A stretch of DNA of 64,000 nt from an uncultured Myxococcales bacterium (lineage in GTDB: Bacteria; Myxococcota_A; UBA9042). The first letter of the stretch is position 1; each line of letters opens with the position of its first letter. A model generated the notes under the pieces. It saw nothing but the letters and a program-made list of their open reading frames with translations, made no database searches and was not told the DNA's origin. The stretch covers positions 1 to 64,000 of the forward strand of contig CAITYF010000106.1 in assembly GCA_903896545.1 (NCBI GenBank), in the 5' to 3' direction. Shown here piece after piece: positions 15,852 to 25,200 of the stretch. Both the position numbers and the translations under genes were made by a program.

Positions 15852-18800
15852 TTACGCGAACAAACGACGGCGCACCAGAATCGCCGCGAGGAAAATCAGA
15901 CCGACAAATGCCCCCGCGCCGTTGTGGCTGGAGCCGGCCGTGCAACCGCTCGAAGCAGCCGGCGCGGTGTCTGTTGGCGTCCCGGATTCTGCTGTGTCGA
16001 CCGAAGTGAGCGCGTCGTTGCCGCCTGTCGTGTCGGTCGAGCCGGCATCGACCTCGGCCTTTTTGGCGTACGGGTTGATGACCGCGTGGTAGTTGTCGGT
16101 GTTGTGCAAGTCGTGACCGTGCATCGGCCACTCGTTGATCGCGTCCTTGATCACGCCCTTGCGCGTACCCCACGCGAAGATCCAGCCGTCGCGCGAACCG
16201 ATGGCCACGTCGAACTTGCCGTCGCCGTCCATGTCGCCAACGACCGGTGATGCGAGCATCCAGCCCATCGTGTAGTGCGGGAAGCCGGCCGGTTCCACAC
16301 CCAAGTAGTTCCACGCGTGCAGCAGGTAGCCGGCTGAAGCCGCGACCACTTCCGGGTGCTTGTCCGCGTCCAGATCGACGATCGACGGGTTCGAGAAGAA
16401 CTGCCAGTCGTCGATGACGCGCGGCCAGCCTTCCAACATCTTGCCCGTCGCGCTGTCGTACGCGCCAATCAGGTGGTCAAAGTCGGCGCGCTGGCCGCCC
16501 GACGCAAACGTGAGCGCGAAGTCAAAGCCGGCAGATGCCTTGATGAAGTCGATGCCGCCGCCCGGATCCACGTGGCCGACCGAGCCATCGGAAATCAGCA
16601 CGAACGCCGCGGTCTTTTCCTTGGTATTGGTCTTTGGCCCGAAGTTCTTGGCGTTGTTCGAGAAGGTCGACGTGCACTTGCCCGCCGCCTTGCCGACGCA
16701 GTACGTCTTGCCGTCCCAAGTGAAGAACGTGCCGGCGGAGCCGATCGTGTCGAAGTTCACTTCCAGCTTCTTGTCGCCGTCCAAGTCGACCAACGTCGCG
16801 TTGCCCGGCACGCCGGAGCCGACGCTCGGCAGCACGTACGCCTGAATGCCGTACGTCGTGACCGGGTAGCCCTTGAACACCGTGCCATCGCCGTGCAGCA
16901 CGTAGCCGCGCGCTTCGTTCTTGGCTTTGTCGGCGCCGAACACTTCGTTCGTACCCAGCGCGATGTCCAGCTTGCCATCGTTGTCGATGTCGCCGATGGA
17001 CGGCGTCGTCACGATGCGATCGCCCTGGCCGGGCTTGGTCTTGTCGACCACCTCAATCGGGAAGCCGGTCTGCAGCTTGCCGTCGTGGCGCCACATGTAG
17101 AGTTGACCGTCCATCGCGCCAACGACGATTTCCAGCTTGCCGTCGCCGTCCATGTCGCCGAGCGAAGGCGCGGAGAAGATGCCGTCGTCCCACAAGTGCG
17201 TTTCGTCGGCCTTCTTGGAGCGCTCGCGGTCGACCTGCACCGGGAAGCCGGGGCGCGCCGTGCCGTCTGCTTCGACAACGTTGAGCGAGCCGTCGTAGGT
17301 CGTGAACACGACTTCCATCTTGCCGTCAGCGTCCAAATCGCCCACCGCCGGTGTGCCGGTGATCATCTCATGGAATTCCGGCTTCACGCCGCCGTTCTTG
17401 CGCAGGCAGCCCGTCTTGTCGGTGCGGAACGCGCAGCCTTTGGTGATGTTGTAGAGGAAATTCTCGGACAGCTCGCGACGCAGCGGCGACCACACCGGCC
17501 AGCCCGTGGGCTCTGTGCCGTCGGCTTTGAACGCGTGTACGCGACCGTCGGAATTCGGCAGGATGAACTCGTCCTTGCCGTCGCCATCCAGGTCAAACAT
17601 CTTGCCCGACGCTTCGATCGACGCCAGGTTGCGAATCGGGAAGCCGGGAAGCAGGTCCGGATCCTTGAACAGACCGACCGATTTGCGGAACTCGTTCTTC
17701 AGCTCCTGACCGTCGGCATTCTTGGCCGTGACGCGCAGACGCAGCGTGAAGCTGTACTGGTCGTGGTCCACGAGCGGCGCGGTAAAGTCGACCGCCTTGG
17801 CCGCTTCCGCGACGTCCCACTCAGCGATCTCGCCCGTGAACGCGTCGACGTCCGCCGCTTCCTTGATCGTTGTCCAGCCGCTCTTCGGATCGATGCCCTT
17901 GGCGTATTCCAGCACGTAGCTGTACTTCTTGTAGCGCGACGCCAGACCGTCCGCGCGCTTGCCGACCGTGCCGGTCACTTTGTACTTCGGCGTTTTGGTG
18001 ACTTCCACCGGCTCAAACCAGGTCGGCATCAGGATGTCCGCTTCGGGCGGAATCAGCTTGGCCACGACCATCTTCACGGACGCGGCCACGTTGTTGCGGC
18101 CGTAGCCAAAGTGCAGATCCCAGCCCGGACCGGAGACAAACTTGGTCGGATCGTTGATCGATTCCGGCACGTCGATGTCGTCGGCCGTGTTCAACAGCAC
18201 GCCGCGCACTTCTTCTGCAGACAACGGCGGATCGAGGGCCGCCTTCAGCGCTGCCGAGTAAATCATGCCCGCGTGTCCCGACGTCACGCCCGTCGCTTCC
18301 GACGAGCAGCCCGTGCCGGGCGACGAGAGGAACAGGTTGCCGCCGTAGTTCGTGCAGTTGTTGAAGTTCAGGAACGTCGTCGAGTTCTTGGCCGACGGCC
18401 CGTCGTACACGATCGCGTGCACGTAGAGCGCGTGGTTGGTCGTGCTGGGCGCGTTGTGGTGGAAGGACAGTTCGTCCGCCGCCGACGCGATGAAGACCAC
18501 GTTGTTTTCGTACGCGTACTCGATCGCCTGCTCCGCGTAGAGCGACCGGCTGAGCGAGCCCAACGCCGACTGAATGACCATCGCGCCGCTGTCCGTCGCA
18601 AAGAGCACGCCCGCTGCGAAGTCGTTGCCGTCCGCGACAAACGAGTCGCCGGCGCGGATCATCAGCGTCGTGCATTCGGGGCAAATGCCCAAGGAGCCGC
18701 GGCCGTTGTTGCCTTCCGCGCTCGAGTCGCGGGCTTCGCCGGTGCCATGGCCGTAGCGCGTGTCGTCGTACGGGTTGTTGTCGTTGCGGTAAAAGTCCCA

Positions 18801-19628
18801 GCCGGAGATGTCGTCCACGTAGCCGTTGCCGTCCGTGTCCTTGCCGTCGGCAAAGTCCTTGCTGTTGATGAGGTCTTCCGGATCAAGCAAGCCGTTGCCG
18901 TTGGTGTCCTTGACGCGCGAATCACAGGGCGTGCGCGGAACGGCCAGCGGATCTTCTTTGGCGTAGTCGGCCATCGTGAATTTGCCGTCGCCGTTGGCGT
19001 CAAACGGGTCCGTGTCCTTGTACGCGCTGGTGCGGCAGGCGGCTTCGGGTGGCGTCAGTTCGCCGCGGCTCAGGTAGAACTTGTTGATCTGGTCGTCCGA
19101 GTCCCATTTGATGCCGCAGTCGATGACCGCGATGATGACCTTGCGATCGCCCACCGTCGTCGACCACGCGTCGTTGGTGTGCATGCCGGAGCCGATGGCG
19201 CGCTCGACCTGACGGAAACCCGGCTGACGGGTCCACGCTTCGGGGATGAACGAGAAGTTGTTCCATTCGCCGTCGGTCACGTAGATCTTGGGGCCGGTGC
19301 CGGCCGCGCACTTTTGCACGCTCGCGGAACCGGTGCCGACGTACTGGCAGATTTCGCCAGCGCCGCAAGCGGTTTCCGTCCACTTGCCGCCGACGCAGGT
19401 CATTTGCGCAGAGCCGTTGATGTTGCAGACCGGCGCCGCACCGTCAGCGCAGCCGGAGCCGGCGGCGATGTAGTTGGCAAAGCCTGGATCGTTGGGCCAG
19501 TTGGCGGGATCGAGAGGGTCAGAGCCAGGCGCGGGCGGCCACGCGGCGTCTGCGGCGAGAGGCGCGAAGGCGACGAGCAAACCAAGGGCAAGCGCGATAC
19601 GCCGGCCTGCCGATGCGAATAAGACCAT
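15852..19628 (-). CDS. Surface subtilisin-like protease with FG-GAP repeats and MYXO-CTERM-like tail
   Basis: The 1258-residue protein starts with a signal peptide cut near ADAA. An S8 peptidase domain spans about 160-520: Asp170 (AVIDCG), His294 (GHGTG), and Ser450 in GVTSGHAG in place of GTSMA. The usual oxyanion Asn appears to be Asp385 (ASAADE). Calcium-loop motifs (DANGDGKF, DTNGNGLLD, DTDGNGYVDD) sit in inserts between Asp170 and His294. After a beta-sandwich region come about seven FG-GAP/VCBS repeats (DLDGDGKDEF and similar). The C-terminus is SGC, a Gly/Ala linker, a membrane helix and RRR, a MYXO-CTERM-like sorting signal predicting surface anchoring. GGGGGAGGA precedes the start. 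Confidence 0.88.
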   Translation of the reverse strand: MVLFASAGRRIALALGLLVAFAPLAADAAWPPAPGSDPLDPANWPNDPGFANYIAAGSGCADGAAPVCNINGSAQMTCVGGKWTETACGAGEICQYVGTGSASVQKCAAGTGPKIYVTDGEWNNFSFIPEAWTRQPGFRQVERAIGSGMHTNDAWSTTVGDRKVIIAVIDCGIKWDSDDQINKFYLSRGELTPPEAACRTSAYKDTDPFDANGDGKFTMADYAKEDPLAVPRTPCDSRVKDTNGNGLLDPEDLINSKDFADGKDTDGNGYVDDISGWDFYRNDNNPYDDTRYGHGTGEARDSSAEGNNGRGSLGICPECTTLMIRAGDSFVADGNDFAAGVLFATDSGAMVIQSALGSLSRSLYAEQAIEYAYENNVVFIASAADELSFHHNAPSTTNHALYVHAIVYDGPSAKNSTTFLNFNNCTNYGGNLFLSSPGTGCSSEATGVTSGHAGMIYSAALKAALDPPLSAEEVRGVLLNTADDIDVPESINDPTKFVSGPGWDLHFGYGRNNVAASVKMVVAKLIPPEADILMPTWFEPVEVTKTPKYKVTGTVGKRADGLASRYKKYSYVLEYAKGIDPKSGWTTIKEAADVDAFTGEIAEWDVAEAAKAVDFTAPLVDHDQYSFTLRLRVTAKNADGQELKNEFRKSVGLFKDPDLLPGFPIRNLASIEASGKMFDLDGDGKDEFILPNSDGRVHAFKADGTEPTGWPVWSPLRRELSENFLYNITKGCAFRTDKTGCLRKNGGVKPEFHEMITGTPAVGDLDADGKMEVVFTTYDGSLNVVEADGTARPGFPVQVDRERSKKADETHLWDDGIFSAPSLGDMDGDGKLEIVVGAMDGQLYMWRHDGKLQTGFPIEVVDKTKPGQGDRIVTTPSIGDIDNDGKLDIALGTNEVFGADKAKNEARGYVLHGDGTVFKGYPVTTYGIQAYVLPSVGSGVPGNATLVDLDGDKKLEVNFDTIGSAGTFFTWDGKTYCVGKAAGKCTSTFSNNAKNFGPKTNTKEKTAAFVLISDGSVGHVDPGGGIDFIKASAGFDFALTFASGGQRADFDHLIGAYDSATGKMLEGWPRVIDDWQFFSNPSIVDLDADKHPEVVAASAGYLLHAWNYLGVEPAGFPHYTMGWMLASPVVGDMDGDGKFDVAIGSRDGWIFAWGTRKGVIKDAINEWPMHGHDLHNTDNYHAVINPYAKKAEVDAGSTDTTGGNDALTSVDTAESGTPTDTAPAASSGCTAGSSHNGAGAFVGLIFLAAILVRRRLFA

Positions 19629-19713
19629 GAGAATCCTCCCCCTGCGGCCGAAAGCGGCGCGCCCAAACCAACCGCGTCACAGCGCATCCCCGCTGCGTGC
19701 AACACGGCGCGAC

Positions 19714-19742
19714 ACGATAGCAGGACCGTAGAGGCGCGGCAA
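19714..19742 (-). promoter_or_regulatory. Promoter for the subtilase operon
   Basis: On the minus strand TTGCCG (19742-19737) and TATCGT (19719-19714) are separated by 17 bases, about 85 bases upstream of the subtilase start. Each box matches four or more consensus positions. It lies between priA and the protease gene. Confidence 0.5.
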
Positions 19743-19775
19743 TGAACGAGACCGCTGTCAGACGTCACACTTGCG

Positions 19776-22160
19776 TTAACCAAAAGTGTACGGGTCCACG
19801 TCCACGCTGTACGTCACGCCCGGCGGTAGGAGCGGCGTGACGTCGCGCTCCAGAATCCGCAGCGCCGCGTGCAAAGGTCGCCGATCGGGGCTGCGCAGGA
19901 GCGCGTGCCACCGCCAAATTCCACGCACTTTCGCAACGCCCGCGTAGAGCGGACCGCGCACCTCCACGCCGGTTGCCCGTGCCCGCTCGACCAGGACGTG
20001 CATCGCCGCTTGCGCGCGACTCTCGTCCAGATGCCGCGTCTCCAGAAGCGCGAGGTGCACAAACGGCGGGTAGCCAAAACGCTGACGTGCGAGCAGTTCT
20101 GTCTGCACAAAACCCGCGTGATCGTGGCGCAACGCCGCCTGGATCGCTGGGTGATCGGGCATGTACGTTTGCACCAGCACGCGACCGGGCTTCTGCCCGC
20201 GACCGGCGCGCCCCGCGACTTGCGTGAGCAGCTGGAACGTCCGCTCCGCCGCGCGGAAATCCGGGATCTGCAGTCCCGACTCTGCCAGCACCACGCCGAC
20301 GAGCGTCACAGCGGGAAAATCATGGCCTTTTGCCAGCATTTGTGTGCCGACCAGCACGTCCAACTCGTGGCGCGCGAACTTCTCCAGCGTTTCGTGCAGC
20401 CGCTGCCCCGACGCGGTATCCCGATCAAACCGCGCCATCCGCACTTGCGGCACGGCCAGCGCCAGCGTTTCCTCGATGCGTTCCGTGCCCGCGCCAATGC
20501 CCAGCAAGTTGTGGCCATTGCACGCTGGACAGCTCGTATCCGCCGAGACCGAGTGGTCGCACAAGTGGCAGCGCAAACGTCCTTGATTGCGGTGCCAAGT
20601 CAGCGTGACAGAACAGTCCGGACAATCCAGCGTCGCCCCGCAGGTCTGACACAGCATGCTGGTCGCAAAACCGCGGCGGTTGTGCAGGAGGATCGCCTGT
20701 TCGCCGCGCGCGACAGTTTCCGCCACGGCCGCGACAAGCTCTACCGAAAGCAAACTGGGTCGGTCCTCTTTCTCGTCCCGCAACCGCGGGCTCTCGCGCA
20801 GGTCGATGATGTGCGCCACCGGCAGCGAGCCGCCCGTCGCCCGCGCGTGCAGCTCGGTCAAGTGCAGTTTGCCTTCCTGCGCGAGCAGCATCTCTTCACA
20901 GCCCGGCGTCGCCGAGCCCAGCACGCACACGGCGTTCGCCGCCTTCGCCCGCGCCAGTGCGACGTCTCGCGCGTGGTAGCGCAGGCCATTTTGCTGCTTG
21001 AACGAGCTGTCATGACACTCATCCACCACGATGACGCCCAGATCGGCCACCGGCGCAAAAAGCGCCGACCGCGGCCCCACAACGATTCGCCGCGAGCCTT
21101 GGGCAACTTGCGCGAGCTGGTCCAGCCGCTCGCCTTCTGTCATCGCCGAGTGCAACGCAGCCACCTGATCGCCAAACCGCGCGCGAAAACGCCGGACCAG
21201 AAGCGGTGTCAGCGCGATTTCTGGCACGAGCACAATCGCCCCGCGGCCTTCCGCCAAGATGTCCGCGATGACGTGCAGGTACACTTCCGTTTTGCCCGAA
21301 CCGGTGATGCCGCGCAGCAGGTGCCCAGCAAAACGTCGCGCTTGCGTGTCCTCCTGCATGCGGTGCAGTGCGAGCCGTTGTTCGGGCGTCAGCACGGGCG
21401 GCGTGTCGCGTTTGACCGGCTCGCGCAGACCCATCGGATCGCGCAGCACGCGGTCTTGCCACAGGCGCACCAGGCCGCGTTCCTGTAGCAGCTCAAGCAC
21501 CTTGGTCGGCGCTGTCACCTTGCCGTTTTCACCGGGACGCCGCAGCTCCGCTAGCGACATCGTTCCCGCCGCTTCCACCTTCTGCAGAATCCGCATTTCG
21601 GCTTTGCTCAGACCGTCCGGCCACGGCCGCACGTCATTGCTCGACACCATCGGTTGCAGCCGCTCCGGCGCATCGTCGCCTTCGACACCGGTGTGGCGCA
21701 GCGGTGCCGGTAGCGCCATGCGCGCCGCGGCGCCCAGCGGCGCGTGGTAGTAGGTCGCGCAAAACCGCAGGGTTTCCAGCAAATCCTGCGGCAGCGGTGG
21801 TTCATGCCGGTGAACGGACACGATTGGACGCAGCTTACGCACGTCAAACTTCAACTCGGTCACGGGCTGCAGCCGCATGGCCAGACCGACGACCAGCTTA
21901 CCTTGCAGTGGCACGGTCAGACGCTGGCCGGGCACCACCGCTTCGGTCAATTCCGCGGGGATTCCGTAGTGCAGCGCGTCCGTGTGGCTCGCCACAGCGA
22001 CCTCAACCGCCAGCACGAACGTCTGCCCGGCAAGCGTCGCTTGACCCGCCCGTGGCGCAACTTTGGCCGGCCTCGCGCGCATTTCTGGAGAAATCGGTTC
22101 CGGGTCCGGCAAATCCGTCGCGAACAAGTGAATCTGCGGCGACTGGCGGCGTTTACCCAT
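19776..22160 (-). CDS. priA: Primosomal protein N', replication restart helicase PriA
   Basis: The 794-residue protein has a 3'-DNA-binding N-terminal region, the Walker A motif GITGSGKTE and a DEAH-box variant (VVDECHDSSFKQ, where PriA usually has DEEHD). It has the paired zinc-binding Cys motifs CQTC, CPDC, CHLC and CPAC, and the C-terminal helicase motifs QMLAKGHDFP and QVAGRAGRG. PriA reloads the replisome at stalled forks. The start is ATG 22160; the frame extends upstream, but those residues are basic low-complexity and antisense to the macroglobulin gene. It is divergent from that gene, with 63 bases between. Confidence 0.94.
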   Translation of the reverse strand: MGKRRQSPQIHLFATDLPDPEPISPEMRARPAKVAPRAGQATLAGQTFVLAVEVAVASHTDALHYGIPAELTEAVVPGQRLTVPLQGKLVVGLAMRLQPVTELKFDVRKLRPIVSVHRHEPPLPQDLLETLRFCATYYHAPLGAAARMALPAPLRHTGVEGDDAPERLQPMVSSNDVRPWPDGLSKAEMRILQKVEAAGTMSLAELRRPGENGKVTAPTKVLELLQERGLVRLWQDRVLRDPMGLREPVKRDTPPVLTPEQRLALHRMQEDTQARRFAGHLLRGITGSGKTEVYLHVIADILAEGRGAIVLVPEIALTPLLVRRFRARFGDQVAALHSAMTEGERLDQLAQVAQGSRRIVVGPRSALFAPVADLGVIVVDECHDSSFKQQNGLRYHARDVALARAKAANAVCVLGSATPGCEEMLLAQEGKLHLTELHARATGGSLPVAHIIDLRESPRLRDEKEDRPSLLSVELVAAVAETVARGEQAILLHNRRGFATSMLCQTCGATLDCPDCSVTLTWHRNQGRLRCHLCDHSVSADTSCPACNGHNLLGIGAGTERIEETLALAVPQVRMARFDRDTASGQRLHETLEKFARHELDVLVGTQMLAKGHDFPAVTLVGVVLAESGLQIPDFRAAERTFQLLTQVAGRAGRGQKPGRVLVQTYMPDHPAIQAALRHDHAGFVQTELLARQRFGYPPFVHLALLETRHLDESRAQAAMHVLVERARATGVEVRGPLYAGVAKVRGIWRWHALLRSPDRRPLHAALRILERDVTPLLPPGVTYSVDVDPYTFG

Positions 22161-22223
22161 GCACCGATCCTGCCGTTGCGGGCGGAGAACGGCAAGCGTA
22201 CGCTGTGCCGCAGCGGGGGCGAG

Positions 22224-25200
22224 ATGAGGTGGATTGTGCAAGAGATCAAGCGCGTGCGGCCGCTTTTTTGTTGGTTTTGGGTGCTTGCCGCCCTGTGCAC
22301 GGCGTGTGGCCAGCCACCAGCCAAGACCGCGAAGAAGAACGCGTTGCCGTCTGAAGCGGCCGCGATCGCGGACGACCCGACGCTGACGACCTTGGGTGTG
22401 CCGCCGCCCGTCGACCCGACCGTCACTTTTGCCTTGCCGATCCGCGAAGTCGGCGTAGATGCGCCAGTCATCCTCGCTTTTTCTGAGCCGATGGTGCCCC
22501 TTGCCGCCGTCGATCAGCCCGCAACGCTCACAGCTGTGACGCTGGATTCTGACGTCGCGCTGCACTGGCGCTGGGTGTCGACCGACACCGTCGTTGGGCA
22601 GCCGGACAAGAAGTGGCCCCACGGCACGACGTTTCACGCCCATCTCGCCGCAGGTTTGCGTACGCGCGCGGGTCGGTTGGTGCAGCAGCCGCTGGATTGG
22701 TCGTTTCACACCGCGCCGCCGCTGCTTGTGTGGCAGTCGCCGGAAGATGGCGACGGCTTCGTCCAGCGCAACGCGGAGGTGGCGCTGCGGTTCAACCAGC
22801 CCGTCGATCTGGCGCACGTGCGCGAACATCTGACCGTCGCGGCGGATCAGGCGGGCATCGCGCTGCCGCCTTTTCAACTGGCTCAAAAAGTTCCCAAGAA
22901 CTTTCACGGTGCCGCACCGGTCGTGCCGAGCGAGTTCGTGTCGCTGAAGTTCGCACAACCGCTACCGGCGTGGCAGCAAATCAAAGTAACCGTGAGCCCT
23001 GGATTGCGTGGACTCGGTGGCGACGTGACCACGCCGTTTGCACAGATCCTTCATTTTGGCACGTCAGGCGGCGCGGAGGAGCCCTCGCAGGGCGCGCTGG
23101 AGCCGTTCTTCTTGGTGCAGGTCGAAAACGCCAGCGGCGACGATCCAGCGTCCTGGCGCGTGGCCGACCTGAAGTTCAGCACGCCGATGGCCCCGGTCGA
23201 TCAGTCCAAGCTGCTGACGTCCAACCCGCCGGCCTACGTCGACATGCGCTGTGAGGACGCGGAATGCACGATTGGCGGCGTGTTTCAGCCGATGACGACC
23301 TACACGATCACCGTCCCCGCCACGTTGCAGGACGCCCACGGGCGACGGCTCGGCAAGCCGATTGTGCTGACGCGGTCATTTGGTCACCGCCTGCCGACGC
23401 TGTCGATCGACACGGACGGCACCGTCATGGAGTTTCAGCAGAAGCCGCACGCCGTGGCTGTGACGATGCGCAACCTGACAACCGTCACCGCGCGGCTGTG
23501 GTCGGTGCCGGCCGATACGCCGTGGGCGGTGCTGCGCGATCTGAAGGTGAACGAGCCGGCCTATGCAGCGGCGCTAGCCAAGTTGGGCACGCCCGTGGAC
23601 GTCCCCATCAAGTCGACCCTAACGCCCGACGAGGTGGAACGCCGCATTCTGGATCTGGACAAGCTGCTGGCGGGCAAACCAGGGAGAGTGTGGCTGGAGG
23701 TGGCGACGCCGGATATCAAGCCGGTGCCGGGTGAACGGTGGTCGCCTTCGGGGAAGGATGGGCGGTTGTTTCAGGTGACAGATCTCCACATCACGGCCAA
23801 GAAAGCCCGCAATGAGACGCTCTTCTGGGTGACGTCGCTGCACACCGGCCAGCCGGTTCCGGGCGCGCGCGTCGAGCTGCGGGACGAACAGGACAGCGTG
23901 CTTTGGCGGTCCACCACGAATAGCGAAGGTCTGGCAACCGGTCCAGGCGGCATGCAATGGGGGGCACGCAAGAAGGCCACGGAGCGGCGTGTGACCGCCG
24001 TCAAAGACGACGATTCAGCGACGTTGGAGGTTGTTGAGCCGGTGGCCTGGGCGGGCGATGGCGAAGAAGACCAGACGGATCGCGAGCGCGGCTGGTTGTT
24101 CACAGACAAGCCGGTCTACAGGCGTGGCGAGACCGTGCAGGTCAAAGGACTGCTGCGGCTGGTGGGCAAGGACGCGCTGGGTCTGCCGCCAGCCGGGCGA
24201 GAGGCGACGGTGCAACTGCTCGATCCTTTTGGCCACATCGCGACGGAATCCGTGGTGCGCCTGAGTGCGCGCGGGACGTTCGCTACGGCACTGCCCTTTC
24301 CGCCGAGCGGCGAACTTGGCTCGTGGATGATCAACGTTCAGTCCGAACATGCGGCGTTTTCCAAGTACGTGCAGTTGGCGGTGTACCACGTGCCGCGCAC
24401 CAAGGTGGAGCTGGCGCTCAAGTCCCGACACGTCGCGCGCGGTGATGCGGTGCAAGGCGAGTTGCTGGCGGCGTGGTTCTCCGGCGGTCCACTGGAAAAG
24501 GCACCGGTGCACGTCACGGCTTCCGGTTCTTCGCAGGCGTTTGCGCCCGCGGGGTGGCCGACGTTCCAGTTTGGACGCACAGCGTGGTCAGAGGACGACG
24601 GACCGGGCGGGCAAAACTTTTTCAACCACGAGCTGCGTACGACGACGGACGATCGCGGACGCGCGCATTTTGCTGTTCCAACGGGTATCGCCATGGACCG
24701 GTCGCTGCACGCCGAGGTGTCGGTATCGGTGGAGGATCCCAACGGTCGGCCGATGCAAGCGAGTCAAGGCGTGTGGATCCATCCAGCGGCGGCGCACGTC
24801 GGCGTGAACTTGACGTCGGCGCTGGTGACGGCGCACTCGCCGCTGCCGGTGCACTTGATCGCGACCGATGTCGAAGGCCACGCGCTTGCGGGTCTGCCGC
24901 TGACGGTGAAGTTGCAGCGGCGCGAGTGGAAGGCGATCCGTGTGCACGGTATGGCCGGCGAGACGAGCTGGCAGACGCGTTTGGTGGTCACACCCGCCGG
25001 TACGTGCACGACCCGCAGCGCGGAGTTGCCCGTGGACTGCACGCTGACGGTGCAGCAGCCTGGGCTGTACGCCTTGCAAACGAGCGTGCGCGACGGCCGC
25101 GGGCGGACGGCAACGACGACAACGGATTTCTACGCCACGGGGCCGGACTTGGTTTGGGGCCCGTACGACGACCGCGAGATGCTGGTGGCGGACAAGGCTT

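Noticed and set aside
14931-16250. 439-residue plus-strand open frame opposite the small membrane and zinc-ribbon genes
   Set aside because: Composition is basic and low-complexity; the minus strand has hydrophobic segments and paired Cys motifs with ribosome binding sites.
16356-19622. 1088-residue plus-strand open frame opposite the subtilase gene
   Set aside because: Arg/Val-rich low-complexity translation that mirrors the real minus-strand gene with signal peptide, triad and repeats; a GC-rich shadow frame.
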